A DNA stretch of 64,000 bases from an uncultured Bacteroidales bacterium (GTDB taxonomy: Bacteria; Bacteroidota; Bacteroidia; Bacteroidales; CAIXZF01). The position numbers and the translations under genes were made by a program. Shown one piece after another: positions 1-8,726 of this stretch. The stretch is from positions 1 to 64,000 of the forward strand of contig CAIXZF010000019.1 in the NCBI GenBank assembly GCA_903923925.1. Reading direction: 5' to 3'. The notes under the pieces are model-generated. The model searched no databases. It saw only the letters and a list, made by a program, of their open reading frames with translations, and had not been told where the DNA came from. How positions within the stretch are numbered: the stretch's first letter is position 1; each line of letters begins with the position of its first letter.

Positions 1-791
1 CACTCTACCAAAGCCTGAAAACGCTGCTCACTTTGCTTAAGTTTTTCCTGCTGCAACCGATAATCGGTTAAATCAGTTATTGTTACAAGGCATTGCTCGC
101 CATTATTCTGAATGATGCCGGTAAGGTGAACATATTCGTATCATTTGTTAAATACTGATAGAATTACTTCACATGTTGAAGATTCTGCCTGGCAGTTAAA
201 CACGTTTTCTAAAAATCGATTAAAATCTGGCTTAGTATCCTCGGAAACAAAGAACCCAAACCTTGCACCTTTCAGGTGAAGTTTCTCTTTGCCAAGTATT
301 TTTATTCCAGTCTGGTTTATCTCAATAATTTCCCCAAGAATTGAGAGAACAATATACCCAACTGGTGCAGATTCAAATAGATCAATATATTTTTCTGCTG
401 CATCTATCGTATTCGTTGTTGCTAAAAGGAGTTTCTCGTTCTGAGTTTTAAGCTCTGTCTGCTGGATTCTAATTTCTTCATTTTGTAGCAGCTCATAGTT
501 ATTTTCAATAATTAACTTTATTTCCCTCTTTGCGTTCTCCTCATTATGAAAGGCCAGCTCTTTGTTGGCAATAATCAGCTCATCGGCCCGCTTTTCTTTC
601 TCCTCATTTTGAAAGGCCAGCTCTTTGTTGGCAATAATCAGCTCATCGGTCCGCTTTGCTTTCTCCTCATTTTGAAAGGCCAGCTCCTGAATAAGCTCCA
701 GTATTTCGATTTTTAAATTCTTTTTCAGCAACTCTTCGGCCTTTTGCCGAAGGATTTCTGGCGAGAATATTCTATCGTTGGTTTGTTTCAT
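1..791 (-). pseudogene. PAS-domain sensor protein, interrupted by an in-frame TGA
   Basis: The frame starts at 791 and runs leftward for 216 codons to a TGA at 141-143. The same frame then stays open to the window edge and reads like the rest of a PAS domain (YEYVHLTGIIQNNGEQC, then VTITDLTDYRLQQEKLKQSE). Residues about 20-110 are a charged coiled coil built from 21-residue units (ELAFQNEEKEKRADELIIANK), a linker common in Bacteroidota PAS histidine kinases. Residues about 130-216 are the first half of the PAS fold (LFESAPVGYIVL, IIEINQTG, LGKEKLHLKG). There is no signal peptide or membrane segment in what is visible. The intact gene would probably be a cytosolic PAS histidine kinase, whose kinase part lies outside the window. 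The stop could be a genuine nonsense mutation (CGA to TGA is one transition) or a sequencing error. Confidence 0.75.
537..688. repeat. 63-bp tandem repeat (about 2.4 copies) inside the PAS gene
   Basis: Units begin at 537, 600 and 663, each with CTCCTCAT; the third is truncated. They encode the 21-residue coiled-coil repeats of the PAS protein. Unit 1 and unit 2 differ at only a few bases, so the copy number is likely to vary by slippage or recombination. Confidence 0.85.
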
Positions 792-916
792 AAGCTAACA
801 CTAGTAAAAAATGAAAACACAGGCTGCACTGGGTTAGTGTTCATCTCAAATTCAAAAAGAATAATTGCTTAAAAGTAAACAAAAAAAAACAATATTATTT
901 TTTGGCCATTGTAACT

Positions 917-950
917 AACCCTGGCAGGGCTTCAAGCCCCTGCCAGGGTT
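917..950. repeat. 13-bp perfect inverted repeat in the 792-971 gap
   Basis: AACCCTGGCAGGG at 917-929 pairs perfectly with 938-950 around an 8-nt loop. It lies just downstream of the minus-strand propeller gene that ends at 972, so it could end that transcript, but no T-run follows the stem on the minus strand. A REP-like dispersed palindrome is equally possible. Nothing else stands out in the 180-bp gap. Confidence 0.6.
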
Positions 951-971
951 GACTGCCGCGAAGGGTTGAAC

Positions 972-3593
972 TCAGCGAAACGAACCCCTGACCGGTTTCG
1001 TTTCAAGGGTTCCGCTAGTTCTTTTCCTTAGATCACGGGTATTTGCAGGTTTTGGTATTGCTGCCTGGTCGCATGGGCCAACAAAGGCATGAAAATCGGC
1101 GCCATTTTGTGTTGTAAACCCGGGAAGCAGTCTTATGTCGCTTCCGGCTTTATAGGTAACATTTGCACCAGGGTTATTGTAAATAGTCTGGGTTGATGCA
1201 ATCCAGACTGAAGCTGCCCAATATTGCTGAGATGTAGTACTCCCCTGGTTAGAAGCCATTAAATAAAAAGCTGAAGCGCAGTGCCCGTATAAGGATGATC
1301 TCCAGATACCCCGACCGAGTGTGGAAGCAATTATTACATTATTGGCCGTATTGATTTGCATCTCGAATACCATTGTATAGGGAAGGTTGTTAAAAAATGG
1401 AACCCAATTAGCCATAGTGGCGTCCTTGTAAAATACACCTACATCTGTTCCAACATAGATAGCATCATTGCTTCCGGGTTCATAATTAATGCAGTTTGCC
1501 GGAACATTTGGCAGACCCGTTGATACATTCGCCCACGACTGCCCTGCATTGCTGGAATAATACACTTTTGAACCTGCAATATAACTGGAAAGAGTTACCC
1601 AAACACGCATGGAATTTGCAGGATCCACCATAACGTACGATAGCTGTGCACCTGCAAGTGGCAAAAGTCCGGTCACATTGGTCCATAAGGCACCCCCATT
1701 TGCTGTTGTATATACATGGGAGGCTGTTATTCCGTAAATTCGGTTGAGGTTTTCAACACCATGAGCAATCTGAATGAATTTACCTGCAGCATTGCCTGTC
1801 ACCATGGCCGACCATGTTAAGCCACTGTTCGTCGATTTCCAGATATCTGTATGCCCCAGATATAAGGTTGCAGGTGCAGTAGGATGCATGATAAGAGCAG
1901 TGTTCCATATGTTGTCGTTTGGAGTAACAACTCCGGGAGTAATATCGTTAAATGTGCTGCCACTGTTATTAGATCTGTATAGGGTACCATATGTAGCAGC
2001 ATAGCGAATTGCTGAATTGTTGTAGTCAATCATACACCGGAATCCATCTGCCCCTAAATCGTGCCTGAATGTTCCTGCAGTATAATCGAGGGTGTTACAG
2101 CCGTTGTCCTGTGTGCCGCCAACAACCAGGTTCATATTGGATGGCGTCATCCCGATTCGATAAAACTGGGTTATCACTAAACCTGATGACTGATCGGTCC
2201 AGGTTGTGCCAAAATCGGTAGAACGGTAAATCCCCCCATCGCTGCAACAATAAAGATAATTGTTCAGAGGATTATATGCTAAACAATGAATGTCGGCATG
2301 GGTATATTGCTGTCCAGTAATCCCCTCAACCCAATAGGATAAGCGCGACCATGTTACCCCGGAATTTGAAGATTTCCATAAGTTTATTCCACCGAAATAT
2401 ACATTTGACTGCAGTATAGGTGAAACAGCCAGCGCAAGGTCATAACTACACTGGTCTGCTGAATCTAAACCAGAAGATTGGTATCCAAAAATATTCGGTG
2501 TGTTTGATTTCAATGTAAAAGAGGTACCGCTGTTTGTTGACAGGTAACAACCTACAAATGGAAAAAATTGCGAGCCTTGATTAGCGCGGCCGTAAAGCAG
2601 ATACACATAGGAAGAATTTGAAGGTGCCATTGCCAAACCAATTCTTTGCGATTGGTAAAGGGGCAAGCCGGCTGTGATCAGTGTCCAGTTATCTCCATTA
2701 TCAGTCGACCGATAGAAGCTGGCGGACGTTGTGGCATAAATTGTCGAAGGCGTACCAGGCTTGAACTCCATATCCATAAAGTAACCGGTTTTTACCTGTA
2801 TCCAGTTTGCCCCTCCGTCAGTTGTTCTGAAAATACCGTTAGAAGTGGCAGCCAGAAGAACAAGATGGTTTGTGGGATTCATGATTAGCCTGTAGCCATT
2901 ATAGAAGTTGTTGACAGCCCAGCTAAGCCCGGTTGAATGCCAGGTTAATCCTGCATCCCAGGTTTCAAGAACACCTATAGAAAATGTCATTCCCGCATCA
3001 CAGTCGCCGGTCATTATATATATGTGATCTGGATTGTCAGGTTCAATGGCAATGCCTGAAACTCCCAGACTTGAGATGCCATCGGTGAGAGGTTCCCAGT
3101 TTCCGGAAGTATTACGCCACAAACCTCCGGCAGGAGTTCCAACATAATATATGTTCGGATTTGTCGGGTGAAATTCAACACAGGTAACCCTGCCAATACC
3201 GCCATTCCAGCCATTGCCCTGTACATGGTTACTTGGTCCCATCGAAATCCAGTTTCCAGCGTCATAATTTACCGGAAGGTTGCTGATGTTAAAGTTGTCG
3301 AGGTATTGCTGGTATTCCTCAAGGTTTTTAGCCTGATAGTTAAAAATGTTACCGGATGGGTAAAAGCGCGGTTCTGCGATATACTCCCATCGTTTAAACT
3401 GGTTATAACCACTGCCTCTGCCCTTATCCCTTCCGTTAAAGTAAGTATTGAATTCGGTTTGAATGCTGAAAAAATTGTTATTTGCCATATCTTTCAACAT
3501 CTCCAGATAGTGGGGAGTGCCGGGAGTGGCCTGGGCTGAAATCTTTAAGGATAGAAAAGACAATAGTGCGACCAATAGGATTTTTGTTTTCAT
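972..3593 (-). CDS. Secreted BNR/sortilin-type beta-propeller protein (cassette copy 1)
   Basis: 873 residues. An N-terminal signal peptide ends near ISAQ (residue 21). Residues about 115-770 hold repeated BNR-type blades with S-x-D/N-x-G-x-x-W motifs (STDNGDNWTLI, SSNSGVTWSRL, STDFGTTWTDQ, STNSGLTWSAM), as in VPS10/sialidase-like and photosynthesis-stability-type propellers. The C-terminal region has YKAGSDIRLLPGFTTQNGA and then FHAFVGPC, a motif found near the ends of many Bacteroidota exported proteins (the '3-coathanger stack' type). There is no typical T9SS tail. The gene starts 12 bp after the fibre-like gene at 3606-5546 and is surely cotranscribed with it. Its closest relative in the window is the 872-residue protein at 6096-8714. 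Function is unknown; an extracellular binding role is inferred. Confidence 0.85.
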   Translation of the reverse strand: MKTKILLVALLSFLSLKISAQATPGTPHYLEMLKDMANNNFFSIQTEFNTYFNGRDKGRGSGYNQFKRWEYIAEPRFYPSGNIFNYQAKNLEEYQQYLDNFNISNLPVNYDAGNWISMGPSNHVQGNGWNGGIGRVTCVEFHPTNPNIYYVGTPAGGLWRNTSGNWEPLTDGISSLGVSGIAIEPDNPDHIYIMTGDCDAGMTFSIGVLETWDAGLTWHSTGLSWAVNNFYNGYRLIMNPTNHLVLLAATSNGIFRTTDGGANWIQVKTGYFMDMEFKPGTPSTIYATTSASFYRSTDNGDNWTLITAGLPLYQSQRIGLAMAPSNSSYVYLLYGRANQGSQFFPFVGCYLSTNSGTSFTLKSNTPNIFGYQSSGLDSADQCSYDLALAVSPILQSNVYFGGINLWKSSNSGVTWSRLSYWVEGITGQQYTHADIHCLAYNPLNNYLYCCSDGGIYRSTDFGTTWTDQSSGLVITQFYRIGMTPSNMNLVVGGTQDNGCNTLDYTAGTFRHDLGADGFRCMIDYNNSAIRYAATYGTLYRSNNSGSTFNDITPGVVTPNDNIWNTALIMHPTAPATLYLGHTDIWKSTNSGLTWSAMVTGNAAGKFIQIAHGVENLNRIYGITASHVYTTANGGALWTNVTGLLPLAGAQLSYVMVDPANSMRVWVTLSSYIAGSKVYYSSNAGQSWANVSTGLPNVPANCINYEPGSNDAIYVGTDVGVFYKDATMANWVPFFNNLPYTMVFEMQINTANNVIIASTLGRGIWRSSLYGHCASAFYLMASNQGSTTSQQYWAASVWIASTQTIYNNPGANVTYKAGSDIRLLPGFTTQNGADFHAFVGPCDQAAIPKPANTRDLRKRTSGTLETKPVRGSFR

Positions 3594-3605
3594 GATTTTT
3601 CCGGA

Positions 3606-5546
3606 TTATTGCTTAATCAGGGCTTTCAATTCAGAATTTTCCTGCTGCAGCGCTTCTACCTTTTTGTTAAGGTTGATTAAATAAAGGGTAAGCTCTTCGA
3701 CTTTTTTCGTCAATTGAAGACTTATTTCACCCAAACCTAAACCTTGTTCCTTAACTTCCTGAGCTGAAGGCATTCCCGGAAGGTGCCCTAATGTTAGAAT
3801 GTCGGATTCCAGACTTGAGAGTGAAAGAAGCTGATATTCAGGTTTAAATACATAATCGGGCCAATTGACATTCAGCTGTACTTTAAGTTCTTCACATAGC
3901 ATCTTTCCGTTAACGGCAAATTTATAACCTGTTGGAATTGTTGTAGTCCCAATCGCCATATTATCGGCAACGTAAACATCCCCCGATGTGAAATATCCAG
4001 ACCATCCACCCGGTGCATAGGAATAAACTCCATAATGATTTCCGGTTCCGGAGTTTGAAAGATATGCATATAACCCGTATTCGTCTCCAATTGTTGAATT
4101 TGAATTCATATAGCTGTAAACACCATAATTTATTGAGCTGGATGCAGCATTGGCAACCACTGCAGAGTAAATTCCATATTTAGTTCCAGTTCCATCAGTG
4201 TTCAAAGAATTGTATATTCCGTATTTAGTTGCTGCTCCATTATAATAATTTACGAGGTAGCATGTTTTGTCCACAAGATCGTTGCGAACATCCAGTTTAG
4301 CGATCGGACTATAAGTGCTTATACCCATCCTTCCATCTTTAAGTACTGTAAGCGCATTCGAAGGTAAAACAGCAGAGGTTCCATTGCCAATAACGAAAAT
4401 AGGTTCTGAATCATACCAGGCGGTTGGAGTGCCGGAAACTACATTAAATCTTCCAATAACCATAGAAGCATATGCCCTGGCTGTTGTGCTATTGCCATGT
4501 GCGAAAGCATAATCGCCGGAAGCTAAAGTATAAGCACCACCTGCGAACCCACCTGAAGAAGAAGCTACAGAGCCATGCCCTGTAGCAAAAGAATATAATC
4601 CTGAGGCTACACAATCCGTACCGCTTGCAAAAGAGCCAGAGCCGCCGGTCGATTGGTTGTTCCAGCCCATGGCAATCGATGCGCCATTTCCCCTGGCTGT
4701 ACAGCCAAGTCCTGTAGCAAAGGAGTAGGCTCCAACTGCCTTATTATTCGCCCCCAGCGCTGCTGAATATGACCCGATACTGTCGTTGTCCCATTGGTTA
4801 GAATTAACCTGCCCGGCACGAAAGGCAAATTTTGCTGGAATCCACATCATACGGGTACCAGCGCCAGACACAGGCGTAAACCCTAGTGTTCCATCCCAGA
4901 GTGCACTGCCATTCGACATATGAAACATAGCTGCCGGACTGCTGTTGTTAATGCCAATTGCAAGCCCGTTATTGTAAAGAAAACTGTTTTGCACCCATGC
5001 TGTTCCATTATGCCGAAGTGTATTTCCTGAAACACCTGTGGGGAGTTCAGTCGGTAGCGTTACTGTATTTCCATTGGTCATGCTGAGGCTATTACCAGCT
5101 ACAGACAATGTATGCGGATGTCCGGGAGTTGTGTGAACGTTCTCGGCATATAGAGCATAAGGTACAGACAGCAACTGAGATGTGCCCATTTCAACATAGG
5201 AAACACCTCCTGTAATGTCCATCTCGACTTTAATGAAATATATATTTGCTCCCCAGTTTATCGCAGAAAATGTACCTGAAATTATGGTTCCCAGTCCGAT
5301 ATTTATGTTGCTCAGACCAAAACTGTTGGTTAATGACGAATGAGTTTCGCTGTAAACAACTGCACCTAATATGCTGCCCTGCAATATACTTATTCGCAGA
5401 TTAACGGTCTGGTTCACTACAGGATTGCCAGCTGCATCTCTTGCGACAGCCTGATACTTAATAGCCTGAGGCGTTTGTCCGAAAGTGCTGATGCTCAGCA
5501 CAATAAGACAAATAGCCAAAATTAACATTTTTTCGATAGTTTTCAT
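3606..5546 (-). CDS. Secreted trimeric-fibre-like protein with YadA-head-type repeats (cassette copy 1)
   Basis: 646 residues. The signal peptide ends at STFGQ (about residue 24). It is followed by a conserved N-terminal domain (TPQAIKYQAVARDAAGNP) seen in many Bacteroidota surface proteins. Residues about 255-360 are short glycine/alanine repeats of the YadA head type (YSAALGANNKAVGAYSFATG, ASGLYSFATGHGSVASSSGG). After this come MGISTYSPIAKLDVRND and MAIGTTTIPTGYKFAVNG units typical of tail-fibre-like proteins. The C-terminus carries a motif shared with two other proteins here (DYVFKPEYQLLSL, HLPGMPSAQEV) and a heptad coiled coil (VEELTLYLINLNKKVEALQQ). A trimeric surface fibre is the natural reading. 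How it is anchored is not evident: no YadA membrane anchor and no T9SS tail are seen. Confidence 0.85.
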   Translation of the reverse strand: MKTIEKMLILAICLIVLSISTFGQTPQAIKYQAVARDAAGNPVVNQTVNLRISILQGSILGAVVYSETHSSLTNSFGLSNINIGLGTIISGTFSAINWGANIYFIKVEMDITGGVSYVEMGTSQLLSVPYALYAENVHTTPGHPHTLSVAGNSLSMTNGNTVTLPTELPTGVSGNTLRHNGTAWVQNSFLYNNGLAIGINNSSPAAMFHMSNGSALWDGTLGFTPVSGAGTRMMWIPAKFAFRAGQVNSNQWDNDSIGSYSAALGANNKAVGAYSFATGLGCTARGNGASIAMGWNNQSTGGSGSFASGTDCVASGLYSFATGHGSVASSSGGFAGGAYTLASGDYAFAHGNSTTARAYASMVIGRFNVVSGTPTAWYDSEPIFVIGNGTSAVLPSNALTVLKDGRMGISTYSPIAKLDVRNDLVDKTCYLVNYYNGAATKYGIYNSLNTDGTGTKYGIYSAVVANAASSSINYGVYSYMNSNSTIGDEYGLYAYLSNSGTGNHYGVYSYAPGGWSGYFTSGDVYVADNMAIGTTTIPTGYKFAVNGKMLCEELKVQLNVNWPDYVFKPEYQLLSLSSLESDILTLGHLPGMPSAQEVKEQGLGLGEISLQLTKKVEELTLYLINLNKKVEALQQENSELKALIKQ

Positions 5547-6095
5547 AATTTCACATATTTTGAAACAAATATATGTTATGTATTAATTCAAATCAATATT
5601 ATTTTATTTTTTTTATTATAATTTTGATTTTTACCCTGACCAATAAATAAAAATGTTATCATTTTGACTCGATGTTTTATTCATGTTTAGGTTAAATTCG
5701 CCATAGGAGATAAATGACAAAGTTGTTTTTCAAATTAATATAGAATCAATAAAAATAATTTACATGAGATTCAAATCTAATATCTTACACTAATACATTT
5801 AGCCCAGAGGGCTTTAATGTCATTAGAAAATGTGGGGCAGGAACAACGATTGCCCTTAGAGCATAAATGAAATGTTCCGAATTGTTTTTATCTCAATTGA
5901 TTAAACAACTAACAAATTTCATAAATCTCCTGCGGAGAAGCAGCATTTCGTTGCCTTTTCATCCTATTGTCATTTATCGCCTACGGAGAATTCAACATAA
6001 AAATGAATGAAACATCGATTTAAAAATATCCTGCATCATAACCAATGACATTAGAAAGTATAGGCAACGAATTTTTGTTTCTCCGAGGTCTGAAG
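5547..6095. repeat. Gene-free 549 bp between the two cassettes: inverted-repeat element and repeat mosaic
   Basis: A 52-bp inverted repeat with 7 mismatches has its arms at 5669-5720 and 5967-6018, 246 bp apart (arm core TTGTCATTTATC, CATGAAT/AATGAAT, ACATCGA). Inside are small palindromes AGCCCAGAGGGCT (5801-5813) and TCTCCTGCGGAGA (5926-5938). A direct repeat AATG(T/A)CATTAGAAA occurs at 5816 and 6044. GCAACGAA at 6064-6071 pairs with TTCGTTGC at 6100-6107, running into the 3' end of the copy 2 propeller gene. No plausible gene was found. A MITE-like or REP-like element is the likely source. Confidence 0.7.
5566..5597 (-). promoter_or_regulatory. Bacteroidota-type promoter of cassette copy 1
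   Basis: On the minus strand, TATATTTG (5566-5573) matches the -7 consensus TAnnTTTG. ATTG (5594-5597) lies 20 bp upstream, as expected for the -33 element. The leader would be about 15 nt. The same arrangement precedes cassette copy 2. Confidence 0.75.
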
Positions 6096-8714
6096 CTATT
6101 TCGTTGCGGATTTTTTAGTAATAAGGATTCCGTTTGTTCTTTTTCTCAGATCATGTTTAATTGCAGCTTTCTGGATTGCTGCCTGGCTGCAGGGACCAAT
6201 AAAGGCATGAAACTTAGCACCACTTTGTGCCAAAAAACCTGGCAATAGGCTAACATGGTTACCTGCTTTATAGGTAACATCTGTTACCGGGTTGATAGAA
6301 AGAGTACGGGTTGAAGAAATCCAGGATGAGGCTGCCCAATATTCCTGTGGAGTTACACTAATCTGGTTATTGGGATTAAGTGTATATGTGGCAGCGCAGT
6401 GCCCGTATAGAGGGGATCTCCAGATTCCCCGGCCAAAAGTGGAAGCAATGATCATATTATTGGCGGTATTGATTTCCATCTCGAAAACTAAGGTATATGG
6501 AAGGCCGTTAAAAAAAGGTACCCAGTCTGCCATCGTATTGTCTTTGTAGAATATCCCAACATCTGTTCCTAAATAAAGTCCATCATCACTTCCGGGTTCA
6601 TAATTTATACAGTTTGCAGGCACATTTGGAAGTGAACCGGAGATATTCGTCCAGGTAAGACCTGAGTTGCCCGAATAATATACTTTCTGCCCTGCACTAT
6701 AGCCCCTACAAGTAACCCAGACATGTGTTGCATCTGCCGGGTCAACAACAATATAGGAGAGATTAGCATTCAAAACGGGCAAGGTACCAGTTACATTCGT
6801 CCAGCTGCTGCCATTATTCTGTGTCGTAAAAACACGGAATGTGGTAATCCCATAAATCCTGTTTGTATTGTTGACACCGTGGGCAATCTGGATAAACTTA
6901 CCTGATCCATTTCCTGTTCCCATTGGAAGCCAGCTTGAACCACTGTTTGTTGATTTCCAGATATCTGTATGACCTAAATATAAGGTTGTAGGTGTAGTTG
7001 GATGCATTATAAAGGCAGTATTCCAAATTTTATTGCTTGGAGTTACAATCCCGGGTGTAATGAGGCTATAGGTGCTGCCGCTGTTTGTAGTCCTGTATAA
7101 TTTGTCATAAATAGCTGCATAGCGTATGTTTGAATTATTGTAATCAATCATACACCGGAATCCGTCAGCCCCCCTGTCGTGCCGGTATGTGCCTGCAGTG
7201 AAATCGAGTGTATTACATCCATTGTCCTGTGTACCACCAACAACCAGGTTCATGTTGGATGGCGTCATTCCGATGCGATAAAATTGACTTATCTCTAATC
7301 CTGAAGTCTGATCCGCCCAGCTTGCTCCCCAATCCGTTGACCTGTATATTCCACCATCGCTGCAACAATACAGATAATTATTGAGGGGATTGAATGCTAA
7401 GCAGTGAATATCGGCATGCGTATATTGTTCACCTGCAGTTCCTTCATACCAGAATGAGGAGTGTGTCCAGGTTAATCCGGAGTTTGCGGATTTCCAGCAA
7501 TTTATACCGCCAAAAAAAACATTTGACTGGAGTATTGGTGAAACTGCCAGCGAAAGATCATACGTACACTGGTCGGTAGTGTCGTTTCCATTGACATCAT
7601 ACCCAAAAATATTTGGAGTAATACTCGACTTTAGTGTGAAGGAGGTGCCACTATTCGTTGACAGATAACAGCCGGTAAAAGGTAATTGAGTTTTGTTTTG
7701 ATTCTGGCGGCCATACAGCAGGTATACATATGAGGTATTCGAAGGAGCCACAGCCAGTCCAATCCTGTTTGACTGATTAAGCGGCAAACCGGAGCTTATC
7801 AGAGTCCAGGTATTTCCTGTATCTGTTGATTTATAAAAACTGAGAGCTGATGTCGCATAAATTGTTGAAGGTGTGCCAGGTTTGAATTCCATATCCATGA
7901 AGATGCCCGTTTGTACTACTGACCAGCTTGCTCCTCCGTCAACAGTCTTATATATGCCGCTTGAAGTGGCTGCCAGAAGAATAAGATGATTGTCAGGATT
8001 CATCAGTAACCTGTAACCGTCATTGAGGTTGGGAATAGCCCAGCTAAGCCCGGTAGGCTGCCAGTTTAGTCCTCCGTCCCATGTTTCAAGAACACCAATA
8101 GATTGCGTATACCTTGATTCACAGTCACCTGTCATGATGTATATATGATTGGCATTGTCGGGTTCAATGGCAATGCCGGAGACTCCCAGACTTGAGATAC
8201 CGTCTGTGAGTGGCGTCCAGAATCCGGAAGTATTGCGCCACAATCCTCCGGCAGGAGTTCCAACATAATAAATATTCGGATCTGTCGGGTGAAATTCAAC
8301 ACAGTTTACCCTGCCAACTCCACCATTCCAGCCACTGCCCAGAATGTGATCGCTGGGGCCCATCGAGATCCAGCTTCCCGAATCATAGTTTGCAGGCAGG
8401 ATGATGGGGTTAAAGTTGTCGAGGTATTGCTGGTATTCCTCCAGGTTTTTTGCTTGAATATTAAAAATATTCCCGGAGGGATAGTAGCGGGGTTCAGCAA
8501 TAAATTCCCAGCGTTTAAACTGGTTGAACCCACTTCCCTTTCCCTGATCTCTGCCGTTAAAATAATTGTTGAATTCATTCTGAATGCTGAAGAAATTGTT
8601 GTGCTCCTTATCCTTCATCATCTCCAAATAATGTTGTGTGCCGGGAGTGGCCTGGGCTGAAACCTTTAAAGAGAGAAAAGACAACACTGTGAGCAGTAGA
8701 ATTTTTGTTTTCAT
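6096..8714 (-). CDS. Secreted BNR/sortilin-type beta-propeller protein (cassette copy 2)
   Basis: 872 residues, colinear from end to end with the copy 1 propeller protein and clearly similar (for example both have NNYLYCCSDGGIYRSTD and ISQFYRIGMTPSNMNLVVGG or a near match). It has a signal peptide (LSFLSLKVSAQ), BNR blades (STNSGSSWLPM, TTQNNGSSWTNV) and the C-terminal motif YKAGNHVSLLPGF ... AKFHAFIGPC. The differences are substitutions with very few indels, pointing to an old duplication of a functional gene rather than a recent copy. It lies 12 bp after its fibre partner, the same spacing as in copy 1. The final codons overlap the repeat mosaic described for 5547-6095. Confidence 0.85.
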   Translation of the reverse strand: MKTKILLLTVLSFLSLKVSAQATPGTQHYLEMMKDKEHNNFFSIQNEFNNYFNGRDQGKGSGFNQFKRWEFIAEPRYYPSGNIFNIQAKNLEEYQQYLDNFNPIILPANYDSGSWISMGPSDHILGSGWNGGVGRVNCVEFHPTDPNIYYVGTPAGGLWRNTSGFWTPLTDGISSLGVSGIAIEPDNANHIYIMTGDCESRYTQSIGVLETWDGGLNWQPTGLSWAIPNLNDGYRLLMNPDNHLILLAATSSGIYKTVDGGASWSVVQTGIFMDMEFKPGTPSTIYATSALSFYKSTDTGNTWTLISSGLPLNQSNRIGLAVAPSNTSYVYLLYGRQNQNKTQLPFTGCYLSTNSGTSFTLKSSITPNIFGYDVNGNDTTDQCTYDLSLAVSPILQSNVFFGGINCWKSANSGLTWTHSSFWYEGTAGEQYTHADIHCLAFNPLNNYLYCCSDGGIYRSTDWGASWADQTSGLEISQFYRIGMTPSNMNLVVGGTQDNGCNTLDFTAGTYRHDRGADGFRCMIDYNNSNIRYAAIYDKLYRTTNSGSTYSLITPGIVTPSNKIWNTAFIMHPTTPTTLYLGHTDIWKSTNSGSSWLPMGTGNGSGKFIQIAHGVNNTNRIYGITTFRVFTTQNNGSSWTNVTGTLPVLNANLSYIVVDPADATHVWVTCRGYSAGQKVYYSGNSGLTWTNISGSLPNVPANCINYEPGSDDGLYLGTDVGIFYKDNTMADWVPFFNGLPYTLVFEMEINTANNMIIASTFGRGIWRSPLYGHCAATYTLNPNNQISVTPQEYWAASSWISSTRTLSINPVTDVTYKAGNHVSLLPGFLAQSGAKFHAFIGPCSQAAIQKAAIKHDLRKRTNGILITKKSATK

Positions 8715-8726
8715 GATTCTTCCGGA

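Noticed and set aside
537-688. Possible CRISPR-like direct repeats
   Set aside because: Units are contiguous, in frame and encode a known coiled-coil linker; there are no spacers. The same applies to 13532-13603 and 33092-33199.
917-950. Hairpin as a certain terminator of the 972 gene
   Set aside because: No T-run after the stem on the minus strand; kept only as a repeat.
3168-3539. A 123-codon open frame on the plus strand inside the copy 1 propeller gene, with a similar one at 8289-8660 in copy 2
   Set aside because: Both are antisense to the same conserved part of the propeller genes, so their likeness follows from that of the sense proteins. No promoter or plausible domain.
4607-4828. 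Open frames on the minus strand inside both fibre genes (also 9560-9949)
   Set aside because: Repetitive low-complexity coding sequence opens a second frame; the products look like shifted repeats and have no signal peptide.
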